A stretch of 64,000 bases of DNA from Heliocidaris tuberculata (lineage: Eukaryota > Echinodermata > Echinoidea > Camarodonta > Echinometridae), in contig CM046836.1 in the NCBI GenBank assembly GCA_025618425.1, positions 21,665,215 through 21,729,214 on the forward strand. Direction: 5' to 3'. The notes beneath the pieces are model-generated. The model searched no databases. It saw only the letters and a list, made by a program, of their open reading frames with translations, and had not been told where the DNA came from. Below, in pieces: positions 23,612-36,060 of the stretch. The position numbers were made by a program, and so were the translations under genes. Position 1 is the first letter of the stretch; every line of letters begins with the position of its first letter.

Positions 23612-24205
23612 TATGTTACATAATAATTAGTGAGTTGTGAAGGAATAATGTGACAAAATCATGACAAAGTTGCCAATATGTCTAGTAATTTTCATTGTTT
23701 TCCCTAGATTTTTATGTCATTAATTAAATTCATAACTTTCTTATTAGTTGTCCCATTTTCCTCAAACTTTTTTTTCTTATCCGTTTGTCTGATTTTTTCC
23801 ATTCTACTAAAACCAAGTAATTCTTGGACCGGACTTCCCCTTTAACAAGAATTCTTTAAAAATCTTGTGATTTGACTATCATAAAATCATATCATCTTAA
23901 AGTCAACATAGTATCTGTAAATTGAATGCATGCTTTTTTTGTTATTGTTTTGTGTTAATATCCATTTAGAGTGATAAACATTCATATACTGATTGCCTGT
24001 AAGGAATTTAAAGAGGGTGGTGGACATGCATATGGACAGGAATTGAATTCTAAAATTATTGTTTCTTCTCCAGGAGGCTACTTTAAAAAGACTTTGGCAA
24101 TGTTTAAAGATATCTTTAAGATAATCTGATACTACAGAATTACTCTTGGATACAAAGTAATTGTTCCTCTAGCAAAATCATAACATTCTATCCTTTTTTT
24201 TTTTA
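23612..24205. other. Unit 2 upstream flank, homologous to unit 3
   Basis: Aligns with 36363-36649 and 37552-37805 in unit 3, for example GCCAATATGTCTAGT and CTCCAGGAGGCTACTTTAAA. No gene. Confidence 0.6.
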
Positions 24206-24526
24206 AGGGATTCGATAACTTTGTGGAGGCTTGATTTAATAAATTGGTGAATTTTGATATCTGTCTTAATGTTCAGAAGGATAAATAAATAGCCAGGCAT
24301 AGAAAGGTTTTCAAATATATAATGCTATTATCAAGATATCTATGAAAGAATACTCCCATTTACGAAAGCGTACGGCCATACGCTTTAGTCTAACACTGAG
24401 TCTATGGGGGAAAATGAGTCTGGCATTTCCGGTCACTTGCATATGTTTACTTTTGTGAAGCACATGATGATTTTGAAGTGCTTTTTTCCCCCCTGGGCTT
24501 CATTTTTACACCATATTATAGTGGTC
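24206..24526. mobile_element. Partial TIR element related to 62655-63050
   Basis: Starts AGGGATTCGATAACTTTGTG and stays colinear with 62655-62985, including a central hairpin AAAGCGTACGGCCATACGCT. The right end is missing, replaced by the poly-G-ended MITE. Absent from the corresponding place in unit 3 (37805). Confidence 0.6.
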
Positions 24527-24897
24527 GGGGGGGGGGGGGGGTGTTTCATAAAGCTGTTTGTAAAGTTACGCATGACTTTACGAACAACTTAAATATGACA
24601 AGCCAAATGGGATGCTCAATCTTTTTTAACTACATGTACTTCAACTAAAGTTGAACTGTACAGATGTAGATTAACATTCTTATTATAACAAACATTTTTA
24701 ATGCAAAGTATAATTTTTTCCATGATTTTATTGAGGTTATTGGAATGATGATGTTTTAACAAAGTCACACTTTGTTAAAACATCAGGAAAAACTTTGGGG
24801 ATCCTATCTGGCACTTCATATTCAAGTCGTTCGTAAAGTCATGCGTAACTTTATGAACAGCTTTATGAACCCCCCCCCCCCCCCCCCCCCCCCCCCC
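24527..24897. mobile_element. MITE with terminal poly-G / poly-C runs
   Basis: The left end is a run of 15 G followed by TTCATAAAGCTG and AAAGTTACGCATGACTTTAC. The right end is the inverted counterpart, GTAAAGTCATGCGTAACTTT and CAGCTTTATGAAC, followed by 28 C. Each arm also carries a smaller hairpin (AAAGT...ACTTT). Length is about 371 bp with no coding capacity. Long homopolymers at both ends may be assembly-sensitive. Confidence 0.75.
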
Positions 24898-25254
24898 GAT
24901 TCTTAACTCCTGAACTGATCACATCAGGGTTTCTGCAATTTTAGGAAGAAAGGAAGATGTACACATGTATCATAGTCTAGATTAAACATGGCAATATATT
25001 GAGAAGGACTTTTAAGGCTGTCTGAAATGAGGAATGTTGGATTTGTACCCAGCCAGACAAAGCACTAAGAATAAAATACTATCTCTAGCCTGTTTAACTC
25101 ATTGACTAATGAATTATAACAGTCCCATAGCCTGGATACAGGAACCACCTAGGTAGTGGGTTAACAAAATACTGTCACATGATCATTACATTTCATGTGA
25201 ATTCCTCTCATTCATTTGAAGAAAAGGCATTGTTGTAATATAAGAGATTGGAAC
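24898..25254. other. Unit 2 region upstream of exon 1
   Basis: Homologous to 37960-38300 in unit 3 and to the 172 bp repeats of unit 1 (AACAAAAKACTGTCAC). It probably contains the promoter of copy 2, but no TATA or initiator could be assigned. Confidence 0.4.
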
Positions 25255-25430
25255 TCCATCCAACTTGTTGCACAGTTCTTGTCTTCTCTACCAGGAAGTA
25301 AAGTTTTAAAAATCTGTGATATTCAAATGCCACTGGTGTTTCTCATATGAACATGTGATATGACTTCTGTTGGGAATTCTTCAAGTCACACCATTTCCAA
25401 AATATCTACACAGATTTGTGAAAGGTAAGC
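25255..25430 (+). other. Conserved non-coding exon 1 and splice donor of Ig copy 2
   Basis: Ends CAGATTTGTGAAAG followed by donor GTAAGC at 25425. Same block as 3785-3930 and 43521-43736. The short upstream frame from ATGACTTCTG is retained but its stop now falls across the splice site. Confidence 0.5.
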
Positions 25431-26543
25431 AAATATATTTTTTATCAAGTTATGAGATTTTCTATCTTTTTAATACATGCATGAAATCATTAGGTTTCAA
25501 CAGGTAATATACTGGTATAAAGCAACTTTATACAATTCTGAAGCCAGTGAAAGGAACAGAAAAACAACATGTTGTGCTAGTAAATTGGATTAAGTATATC
25601 ACTGTATTTAACAGTTTATTTGATTGGAAGGTGAGCTTTTGGGATGGGACATGTGTTAATAATCTGCTGTTTAATTTCTGGTTGTTTTCATTCAAAATCT
25701 TTTGCATCTGAGAAATGTTGTTATTAGTCAAATGAACAGAAGTTTGGATTTGTATCCCAGAAGCCTGTCAGTATTTTAAACAAATATTCTAATTCCAAAA
25801 TGATTTCCTTTTCATTTTTATGGAAGGAAGAGCTGGCCAATCAGCAGGAGCGTGTTGATCTACATGACCGTATTCTTCTGATGATCATTACAGATGGAGA
25901 GGTCTATTCTACTAATGATGAATAAATGATGATGTGCAGTCTGTGATTTGTTTCCCTTTATCATCATGAAATCAAATTTGACTGGTGGGATGCATATGCA
26001 AGATCCTGGTTGACACAACTTCTTGGACTTCTCATCAAATCTCACAAGGATTATAAGGAAAGTTAAAGCTAAAAACTGTATGTGAATGGATCAACTGAAT
26101 ATTCTTTCACAATGAGGTTTTATGCAACAGCAATATAGTCCACTCTTTCTACTTATACTGAAAAGCTGTGTATTCATGATGATTCCATTCTACTAAGCAC
26201 TATGTCCGACTTATCAATAGTCTACAGCTTGCTGAATTTTAGAAAGGCAGAAACAAATGTAAATAGTGTTTTTGTAGACTTTGACTGACAAAGAAATAGC
26301 TTTCATGTTGCTTACATGTATTTCAAACTACATTATTCGCTGATAGTAAAGTGTAGTATTTCGATGTACATTTTGACAATCATTTTCTTCTATTTGGTAT
26401 GTAACAAAAAAAATCTTTTTTACTGATTTCTTTTCAAATGTGAATCTGTCTTCACATTGCTACATGTAGCTACTTCTTTGAAGAATTAGTGAAATTACAA
26501 AAAAAAATTATTCAGAAAATCTGCATTCAAACCATTATTCAAC
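25431..26543. other. Intron of Ig copy 2
   Basis: Homologous to 43737-44887. The block 25860-26060 is especially similar to 44180-44390 and gives a minus-strand open frame in both copies, probably by shared ancestry, not coding. A candidate acceptor TACATGTAG ends near 26469. Confidence 0.5.
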
Positions 26544-27523
26544 ATGTTCAACTTCCATCAGGAAAAAGCCATATTTCGATGCACAAAGTTACTTATAACA
26601 CTTCTGATTGTATACAAATGTCAATGTATGATATTATTTTTACCGGAAGGGCAAGAAGCAACCTTACATTTCCTGTATCCATGTAACAGCACAAAAGTCA
26701 CATTACAGTATGCAAACAGCATGCCATTTTATCATTCTACATATGGGTAATTGCTTTCATTGCCTCAAGATCAGGCAAACAGATTTGAGGTCCAGAATAA
26801 TACCAACAATGGCAAATGCTCTCTGGACCTTACAATAAGTAATCTCAAGAGAAGTGATGCAGGCACATACATTTCCTTTGTTTATATGAATAAGAAACTA
26901 CAAGTTCAACTCACAACAAGAATAGGGCTGCAGATAGATTATCCTCCTGGTAAGGTATCATGTGTTGTCGGTGAGAATAAGGAAGATGACTGGGTTTCGT
27001 TGGAATGTACAGCTCAGGTTGGGAGTCTACCAGGAAAGGTTGCATGCTATCAGAATGGAGAAATTATGCCTTCACTGACTAACCCTGAAGAAAAGCACAA
27101 TATTTTAGCACAAACCATGCTGATCAAGAAGGCACAGACAGCATTCTGTTGTTCTTCCACCAAGACAGAACAAAAAGGAATGTGTGAATGTAATGATGCT
27201 GCATTGAATCTAGCTGATGACAATTTCATCAACCCATGTCCTACCCCATCAATAAGTACATCTAAACCTTTTGCTACTGATATCACAGCAAATGAAGAAA
27301 CTCTGTTCACTCAGTCTTACAACATATCAACCATGGTAACTCCAAGTTCAAAACCATGAAAGAAACTGCATGTAGCTGCAAAGAACTAGAAATAATGACT
27401 TTTTTTTAAATTGTGCTTATCATTTCTACAATGCTGATTGTCTTCGGCATATGCATATATAAACGGAGAAAAAGATCCAGGACCAATGGCGATAACTATC
27501 TACATGCTGAAACACTCATGTAA
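26544..27523 (+). pseudogene. Two-Ig-domain membrane protein, copy 2 (broken)
   Basis: The frame starts at the ATG 26544 (MFNFHQEKAIFRCTKLL), aligned with copies 1 and 3. A TAA at 26748-26750 interrupts the first Ig domain where copy 3 has TCA. The same frame then runs to 27359 through both Ig domains (NGKCSLDLTISNLKRSDAGT; SCVVGENKEDDWVSLECTA). The membrane segment is in another frame: IVLIISTMLIVFGICIY then KRRKRSR and NGDNYLHAETLM to 27523. This tail has a basic anchor and one tyrosine, so the ancestral protein had a longer cytoplasmic tail than copy 1. It could be a pseudogene or, less likely, an allele with sequencing errors. Confidence 0.75.
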
Positions 27524-29216
27524 AAGGATTCAAAATTCCACTATCATATATGCTTTGAGTAGTGTCATGGCAATCATATATTTCAAGAAATGAATCAAAT
27601 GATACTGGCCCTAAACAAGCAACCCAATTTGGGTTGGTAAACTCTTTACTAAAGCTACCATGTGCAGATCTCATTAACATGTTTCTGTACAAAGCAGGTA
27701 ATAGCCATTTTACAAATTTAATTTTTTTTTTCATTAAAATGAAACATTCAAATTAGCATCAAGGGAAAGTAATCTGGAGTTTCTTTCGTCCCATATTTAT
27801 GACAAATTGATGGACATAACTCTCAACAATCACTGAATTTCACTTGTGGGAGATATGTTGTTATTCATGCAGCTTTAGCCACCAGACAGGTTTTTATTTT
27901 TGCTCTAATAATTTGCAGAGGAGACAGTGCTTTTGTAAAGAAAATTCCTCTTTTCTTATGAACAGCTGAAACCTTTGAACAAGATCTGTTCACAAGCCTG
28001 AATTACCTTTTCAAAAACCTACAAATTTATCACTACATGAATGGATTATGATCTGAATTGTAGAAATTTAGTCTGAAAATTCAAGACTGCAAATAGGTGA
28101 CATCTGCAAAGTAAATATGGTAGAAAATGTATAATACACTGTGAAGCTGAGTAATGAAAAAGGTATATAAAGATATTCAGCCAGTGATTCTGATGTAAGC
28201 ACAAGACATGGTCTCATAATGTGCAAGTTTTGATGCATGTGATTTCTGGTAAATGTTTGTATTTTTTTTTTAAATACTTTGCTGGTCCAAACAATCCATC
28301 TACTTTAATGTTAATAAGCAATTCAGAATTGCAGCTAGCTTTTCTAAAAATGCAATTCCATCAGCACAACTCAAGATAAGCTTTAGAGGAATTGAGAAGC
28401 ATCACTGCATGAACTACTTTCTATAAACTGGCATCACATTCATGACCTCCAGATGACCTCTTGATGGGACATATTGTAAAATTTCCCCTGTAACCTCAAA
28501 CCCTGAATGTCCAATTCCAGGACTACTGCTCTAGAAGCGGTAGTGCACCTTCTATCAATACCATTCTTTTTCCCATGTTCTTTAGGTTACTCTGTATTTG
28601 GATGGGTTAGCAAATTTACTCATCAATACATTCTCTTAATTTCAAATTATTTTCTTATTTGCTGCAAAGATGTGAGTTGTATTATTCAGTACTTATATTT
28701 TCATCAGATCTTAGAGTATTCAGAAAATTTCATTTTCTTAATGTTATATGTTGCAATAATCAGGAATTCCTATTATGAAAGAACAGAAGGTAAAATATTC
28801 ATGTTTTGATTTGTGAAATGACATTTATGCCAAATATGATGATGATCAGACGAAGATATAGTGTGTGTATATTCAAGAAGCAACCACTATGAATTCTTAA
28901 TCAATTTCCAACAATATGTATCTATCAATACTGATTTCTATTGTTCTATTGTTTCTAATGGATACTATTATTTTTAATCTGGAAATATTACAACATCTGC
29001 ATAAAAATTGTACATATTTTTGTCAACTTGGAAGGTATATAGCTTTCTCACCGAGACACTTATCTATTTTTTTTAAATGACAGCTGTATTTTAGTTGCAG
29101 GAATTGCAACAAATTGCAAACAGTTTTATGTTGTAATTCCATTATTTTGCTGCTCAAAACCTAAGTGAATCTCGACAACTCACAAGTTTTGGGGGAAGAG
29201 TTTATGGTTTTGCAGA
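27524..29216. other. Unit 2 downstream flank
   Basis: Homologous to 45833-46750 and 61606-61880 in unit 3. A block at 28330-28600, shared with 46133-46440, is fairly open on both strands in unit 3 but broken by stops in unit 2. No product recognised. Confidence 0.5.
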
Positions 29217-29374
29217 GGGTGCCATTCCATAAAGACTTACTATTATAGTAACTTTGCCATCAATGGTAACTACCATGGTAACGTTGCTCAAGAGCCAATC
29301 AAAATCCAGTATTCCATGAAAAGTTACTATAATAGCAAAGTTATAATAATAGCAAGTTTTATGCAACGGCACCC
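29217..29374. mobile_element. 158 bp MITE
   Basis: Inverted ends GGGTGCCATTCCATAAA and, on the complement, GGGTGCCGTTGCATAAAA, continuing through repeated CTATTATAGTAACTTT words. Unit 3 has the empty site (61870-61890, TTTGCAGTATTTAGCTG), which supports an insertion after the duplication. Confidence 0.7.
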
Positions 29375-29477
29375 ATACATGTATGTAGTTATGTCACTAT
29401 GGTTGACATTCAAAGACTCCAGTAATCAAGTTTATAAATAATGTTGATATCAAAGACACTTGAATGCCTGCTCTTCC

Positions 29478-32400
29478 TTAACTCTTTGAGTGCAAGCCCG
29501 CGCACAGCGATTGTTCTCCCTGTGACGGAGCGATTTCGGTTACATTGCCGGTAATGGGAAATTTGGCGGTGCTTTCTACTTTAATTGCTCATTGCACCTC
29601 ACTCGGTCATTTCCGTCATTTTTAGTAAATGCAAACATGAAAGGTCAGACTTTTCTCTTTCTAAAAATATAAGTTTTGTTTATCGAAACAAAAAATAAGG
29701 TTTGTTATTTTAGAGGGGAAAAGCCGTCTTATTTTGTTGAAGCTTCGCTTCCTTCCTTCTCAATACACTTACAATACAAATTGCGTAAGCGCCGTCGCAC
29801 GCGCGGTTCGATCGATACCCCATTCATTGGCCCCATTGTCGTCTGCTAATGCTCGGCATATTATCACCCAAGTCATAGGCCCTACATTTCACATGAGTTT
29901 CCAACGCATTCTGACCAACATTGTGACATGATCACTCTAAATGCTTTTTCTTTTAAATATGCAAACAGGTATAGGCCCATTCAGGGAATTGAATTTTCAG
30001 ATGAACATTATGTTACTCAGTAAGATAAAAATAATCCTATTCACTTTCGACTTCATTTCTCATAATTTGTCGTAATTATTTGCTTTAGTTTTTGTCTCCC
30101 GCTTCATTCGTTTATTTTTCTCTATCTATCCATCTCTATTTCAACATTATTTTCCTATGTAGTTGCTGTATCAATAAAAAAAAAATAATTAAAATTGTGT
30201 ACGCATATTTGATTTTTTTTTTTTTTTTTTTTTTGTAATGGGAAAGAAATGAATGACAGTGATTGGAACAAAATAATACTTTGTCACATCTCAATGCCGC
30301 TCTCTCTCTCTTTGAATTCGTCAGGAAGTTCGTGCAATTAGAACTTTGTTTACAGTTGTGGTTGATATTGACGAGAATCATAAACAAACTAAAGCGATAA
30401 AAAAAAATGTGTTTAAAAAAATCCCGATAGTATAGCAACCGATGGTAATGGCTACATCTCAATGCCGCTCTCTCTCTCTCTCTCCTTCTGAATTCGTCAG
30501 GAAGTTCGTGCAATTAGAACTTTGTTTCAGTGCGTTTCATTTCCGCATTGCATGCAATTTTTCTTTTGAAGGGGTGTGGCTAATAAGGACTTATTCGCCG
30601 TATCTAAGAGTTTGATCAATTTGAAAATAAAGAGAACAGCAGAAAAAGAGCATGATATATGGTAATTCAGTGTATGTTACGAGATAATGAGGAAAGAAGC
30701 AAAAACCGAAACACAACAGTTGTGGTTGATATTGACGAGAATGATAAACAAACTAAAGCGATAAAAAAAAAAAATGTGTTAAAAAAAAATCCCGATAGTA
30801 TAGCAACCAATGGTAATGGCTACATCTCAATGCCGCTCTCTCTCTCTCTCTCCTTCTGAATTCGTCAGGAAGTTCGTGCAATTAGAACTTTGTTTCAGTG
30901 CGTTTCATTTCCGCATTGCATGCAATTTTTCTTTTGAAGGGGTGTGGCTAATAAGGACTTATTCGCCGTATCTAAGAGTTTGATCAATTTGAAAATAAAG
31001 AGAACAGCAGAAAAAGAGCATGATATTGAGAGTATAGTAATTCACTGTATGTTACGAGAAAATGAGGAAAGAAGTAAAAACCGAAATACAACAGTTGTGG
31101 TTGATATTGACGAGAATGATAAACAAACTAAAGCGATAAAAAAAAATGTGTTTAAAAAAATCCCGATAGTATAGCAACCGATGGTAATGGCTACATCTCA
31201 ATGCCGCTCTCTCTCTCTCTCTCTGAATTCGTCAGGAAGTTCGTGCAATTAGAACTTTGTTTCAGTGCGTTTCATTTCCGCATTGCATGCAATTTTTCTT
31301 TTGAAGGGGTGTGGCTAATAAGGACTTATTCGCCGTATCTAAGAGTTTGATCAATTTGAAAATAAAGAGAACAGCAGAAAAAGAGCATGATATTGAGAGT
31401 ATAGTAATTCACTGTATGTTACGAGAAAATGAGGAAAGAAGTAAAAACCGAAATACAACAGTTGTGGTTGATATTGACGAGAATGATAAACAAACTAAAG
31501 CGATAAAAAAAAATGTGTTTAAAAAAATCCCGATAGTATAGCAACCGCTGGTAATGGCTACATCTCAATGCCGCTCTCTCTCTCTCTCTCTGAATTCGTC
31601 AGGAAGTTCGTGCAATTAGAACTTTGTTTCAGTGCGTTTCATTTCCGCATTGCATGCAATTTTTCTTTTGAAGGGGTGTGGCTAATAAGGACTTATTCGC
31701 CGTATCTAAGAGTTTGATCAATTTGAAAATAAAGAGAACAGCAGAAAAAGAGCATGATATTGAGAGTATAGTAATTCACTGTATGTTACGAGAAAATGAG
31801 GAAAGAAGTAAAAACCGAAATACAACAGTTGTGGTTGATATTGACGAGAATGATAAACAAACTAAAGCGATAAAAAAAAATGTGTTTAAAAAAATCCCGA
31901 TAGTATAGCAACCGATGGTAATGGCTACATCTCAATGCCGCTCTCTCTCTCTCTCTCTGAATTCGTCAGGAAGTTCGTGCAACTAGAACTTTGTTTCAGT
32001 GCGTTTCATTTCCGCATTGCATGCAATTTTTCTTTTGAAGGGGTGTGGCTAATAAGGACTTATTCGCCGTATCTAAGAGTTTGATCAATTTGAAAATAAA
32101 GAGAACAGCAGAGAAGGAGCATGATATTGAGAGTATAGTAATTCACTGTATGTTACGAGATAATGAGGAAAGAAGTAAAAACCGAAACACAACAGTTGTG
32201 CTTGATATTGACGAGAATTAAAAAGCAAAAATGTGTTTAAAAAAATCCCGATAGTATAGCAACCAATGGTAATGGCTAGCCCCCCTCCCTCCCCCTCCCC
32301 CCTCCCCCTCTCCCCCCTCCCCCCATGATCAATCAGAAATAACAGACAATGCTAAAATAAAGAAATGTAAACAAAACACATCATGTACCTCATCATATAT

Positions 32401-34104
32401 CTCCCCCCCCCCCACTATTGCCTCTAATTCTATTTCATGGAATAAAATGACACGGAAGATACCAAGTGAACGCAAACTCCGAACATAATGTAATACATGT
32501 ACAACTATGATCGAATATGATATTTTATGTAGCCCTATTGTCGAAGAAAGACAAATATATAAGGGCATTCTCATACTCTCGAAAGACCCTCAATGCGAGC
32601 ACAGTATTGTTTCAATAAATCAAGATGTTTATAGGAAAAAAATGTATGAGTTGTAAGTTAATTCTGATGTAGGCTTACAGCTGAGTGACCAAATCAAGAT
32701 TTCGTTATAAAGTAATGTTGCAGTATCTGCAATAACAGCCCCTCCCCCTCCCTTTTTTTTTTATTTCTTTTTTTTTTTTACAGCGGATGACAGAATCGGG
32801 AATAAATTATAAAGACGCATTTAATTAAAGCTTTCATATAGCCAATGAGTGTTGTGTTTATTATCCTTTTGACACAAATCCCAGTCATCAGGTTAAACAT
32901 TTAACGGACTGTATATACTGAATTTCATTTATATGTGTTCGTCTCCATCTTTGGTCTCGTTCAACCAATATATTTTGTCTATAAAACTTTGTTAATTCTC
33001 GTTTCATTTTTGAAAAGTTTTGTATATGACATGGATATAAATATATAATGGTGGTGATGATGATGATGATGCTAACAAGGATAATTAGTAGTAATGATAA
33101 TGAAGATAATGTTTTTTTTTTTTTTTTTTTTTTTTTAAATCTTTCTCTCTAATTGCAAGGAACTTGTGTTTATGTTGCTGGGCATTTTTCCAACATTGGC
33201 GGAACCTTCCTTCACAGGATAATTCTCATATTTATGTCAATTCCGCCGGAGTTACTCAAGACAAGGGTATCCTTCCGTGGGAAGAGATAGAGAGAAGGGT
33301 AAGGGGGTGCTTTTCAGAACATGAAATATGAACATTTCATTTGCCGCATAAATCCAAGACCGCTTGGGGTTTGATAGCTATATTTTATTTCACAAACATA
33401 ATTACATGCTCTAAGATGGCTACATGCGCTCATAAACGTAGGCCCGAGTGGCTCTTTGTGTTGTCATGTATTCAGTAGATTGACCTCTTCTTTGAAAACG
33501 CTAATCTTCCTTTTAATAGTAGTTGCTTTGGCATTCTTTTGTTCCTCTTATTAGAGTGGGGCCTGCATGGTCCACTCAGCTGAGATAAGCGCTTCATTTT
33601 GAAAAAAGCATTTCATTTTGAAAGGCCCATTCTTGAATGATGCGCTAAATCGGTCAATTTCAATTTATAAAATGAAAGGATCCTTTCTTATGAAGTTGGA
33701 TTAAAAGGAGCGAAGTCGAGCTGTAGCCTGTATGTCGTCAAGATCAAGAACGCATACTCTTCGTGGCCGGCCGAAAGCGATGATATCACGTGATCGGAGC
33801 GGACACGTACGCGTTCGTCTCTAGGTATACGGGATTTACGATCCCAACAAGAATTTCGGGTAAAGTTGAAACGAAATCTATTTTTCTCGAATTTTTTCAA
33901 CGTAACCTCATTTTTTTTAAAACGGGTATTGTGAATGAATATATCTACATAATACTACTAAGAATTTTAGCGCATAAGAGCTGATAGTTCGCTAGAAAAC
34001 TTTGTCAACATATTAGGCATAAATCTCGGCTTCTGTAGAAGCCCTCCGTCACAGACTGAACACCTCGCTCGGCTTCTGTAGAAGCCCGTCGTCTCAAAAG
34101 GGTT
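29478..34104. mobile_element. 4.6 kb piggyBac-like non-autonomous element
   Basis: TTAA flanks at 29478-29481 and 34101-34104. Ends are CTCTTTGAG on the left and CTCAAAAGGG on the right, matching piggyBac-style TTAACYCTTT tips. Unit 3 carries the empty site with a single TTAA (CTTCCTTAAATTCATTAG, near 61968-61985). Inside are the 367 bp tandem array, poly-T runs, a C-rich tract (32281-32325), and two GGCTTCTGTAGAAGCC hairpins near the right end (34029 and 34071). No transposase frame is visible. Confidence 0.8.
30284..32275. repeat. Tandem array of 367 bp repeats
   Basis: Full units recur near 30822, 31190, 31557 and 31924, with a shortened unit from 30284. Each starts CATCTCAATGCCGCTCTCTC, with a (TC)n of varying length, and runs through GAATTCGTCAGGAAGTTCG and GCATTGCATGCAATTTTTC to ATGGTAATGGCTA. 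Central units are almost identical and the outer ones diverged, as expected for unequal exchange. A 76-codon frame repeats in three units but has no in-frame ATG at its start and ends with the unit, so it is not called as coding. Confidence 0.85.
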
Positions 34105-35311
34105 AAATTCATTAGCTCGATTAGCACTTTGCTATTTGTTGGTTCCCTTTACCAAAATATGTATACAATTATTGTTCATCAGTTTGAACCAGTGTTATAT
34201 GTCACATATGAATTTTGCTAATAAAAGATAAAATCATAATCAAATCAAATCATATCTTGCATGTATTGTTTTAAACTTTTAAGGCTGAATAATATCAATC
34301 CAAGAGTGAATTACTTGCAATGAAGTGCTTTACATTATCTCAATAAAGTGTTCTTTTATTATAAGTTGCATTTTTTTGCCAGGATGAAATTTTTAACTGA
34401 AATTTTAAAAAAGGAAAAACATTTTGCATTAATTATTACCACAGCAAATACCCGTAGTCTGTCACAGGGCTAAAAATGGGAGTACATGATACACAAACAT
34501 GTGCTCCTCAAAATATTGACGTGCAGCTGGCAGAAGGGCATTTAATACCAAGCAAATTTCTGGTACTTCGCTTCTAAGGTTTTGATTGCTCTATACATTT
34601 CATACCATTTTTTTTTTAATGCATGTAACCGGAAGTGAAAATAGAAGGTAACTACCTAATTTAAGTAGTTTCATATCAAATAAGCACATGTATATTTTTA
34701 AAGTTATGGGTATTTCAATGCTAACAGCCTCCTGCTTCGTGCAATAGTGTGTGATCACATTTAGGAGAACACGCTTAGGCCCTTCTGCCAGCAGCATGAC
34801 GATATGTATAGACATGTTCGATTGTACATCTATGTCAAAGATTTACATCAGTGTCTCCTTATAGTGATGTTTTTGCATTATCTTTTGATCCAGAAATCTA
34901 TGAATTATACATAATACATGAGCACAAAAAGCAAAGATCTCAAAATTTTCTAGCCCATCATTGTTGCAGTTCATTGTGCTGTGCACGATGATTCAATTGA
35001 AAAAAAGCATGAAGTTCTCTAAGTTGACAATGCGGAATGAATTCATAATCCCTATTTCTGGGTACAAATTGGCAATTTTTGATGTATTTCGTAATTTTCA
35101 TTCCCATTAGTTCATTTAATATACTTTTTGAACTGTCATGAACTATGTAAGAATGTAGAATAAGCATAATTGTTGCCAATTTGAGGAGGCAAAGCTGATT
35201 CATTCAGACCTTTAGATAATTTTGAACTGCTATGGGTTAAAAGTAAGAACAACATGCCAACCCATAATTGAGTCTTTTTTTCTTTTTTTCTAAAACCCGT
35301 TGACTAATGAG
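34105..35311. other. Unit 2 downstream flank after the piggyBac-like element
   Basis: The first 170 bp continue the unit (homologous to 61975-62045 and 62479-62600). The sequence 34830-35236 resembles the MITE at 17623-18028 and ends ATGGGTTAA, so it may be an old relative. No gene. Confidence 0.45.
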
Positions 35312-35757
35312 ATTAGCAGCAATAATGATATTAGCAGCAATGCGTAGTGAGTATCATAGCATTGCACATACAGTAATGCTAAGGGCCATACAAGCCTTTT
35401 GATAACAGTCCTGGATCTTTCTTCTTTCTTTTCTTTTCTTTGTTTCTTTGTTTGTACATCTGTAATTGTATGTACATGTGCATAATTTCTGCACATGCAT
35501 GTGTATCGTTATTCATTGTTTCAATGTTGTAGGCGCACCTAACTCAAGCTTTTGCTTTTCTGTGTGTGCCCCCATCCACATTGTTACCAGAACCACATGT
35601 ATTTAGTCTTCAGTCTTTTGTACGACTACCTTTATTTTACTCTGTAGTTTATTATACAATGTTCTGAATGTTGATTGATTGTTTAATTGAAGATGGAAAT
35701 AAATGTTCATTTTGAATTTGAATTTGAATTTTTGAATTTGAATTTAAATACTGAATT
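35312..35757 (+). mobile_element. 5'-truncated LINE B 3' end
   Basis: Matches the complement of 48124-48560: last codons and stop of the LINE B reverse transcriptase frame, 3' untranslated region, and a tail of GAATTT/TTGAAT repeats (35717-35747). It is a typical 5'-truncated retrotransposed copy inserted in unit 2. Confidence 0.8.
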
Positions 35758-36060
35758 CTCTCATTCTCATATCAAACCGAAAGTATATTTCTAAGATTCA
35801 TATATTTCGAATACCAAGACGTGCTAAAAGAACTGTAATAAAATCTATAGTGCTTCATAAATAATTCTGGAGTAGCACATGTTCATAGCTCCACTCTCCT
35901 GGTAGGAAGCTATGTGTAGGCAGCATGCACTGCTGTATGATGTAACCACCCTATATCTAACTCTCAGGGTGCCGCTGCTGGCATGCTAGTACCAACAGAC
36001 AATGCTACTGAAGAAAGGGGCTGGCTTGTTGTGTAGTCAGTAATTCTTTTAACCCAGGAA
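35758..36060. repeat. 3' end of duplicated unit 2
   Basis: Homologous to 63290-63600 (CATATATTTCGAATACCAAG, GAAGCTATGTGTAGGCAG, TTGTGTAGTCAGTAATTCTT). Similarity ends at the same point in both copies and marks the distal limit of the duplication. Confidence 0.7.

Noticed and set aside
30944..31908. Three identical 76-codon frames spaced by 367 bp
   Set aside because: They are the same segment of a tandem repeat, lack an ATG at the start, and exist because the repeat units are homogenised; no family resemblance.
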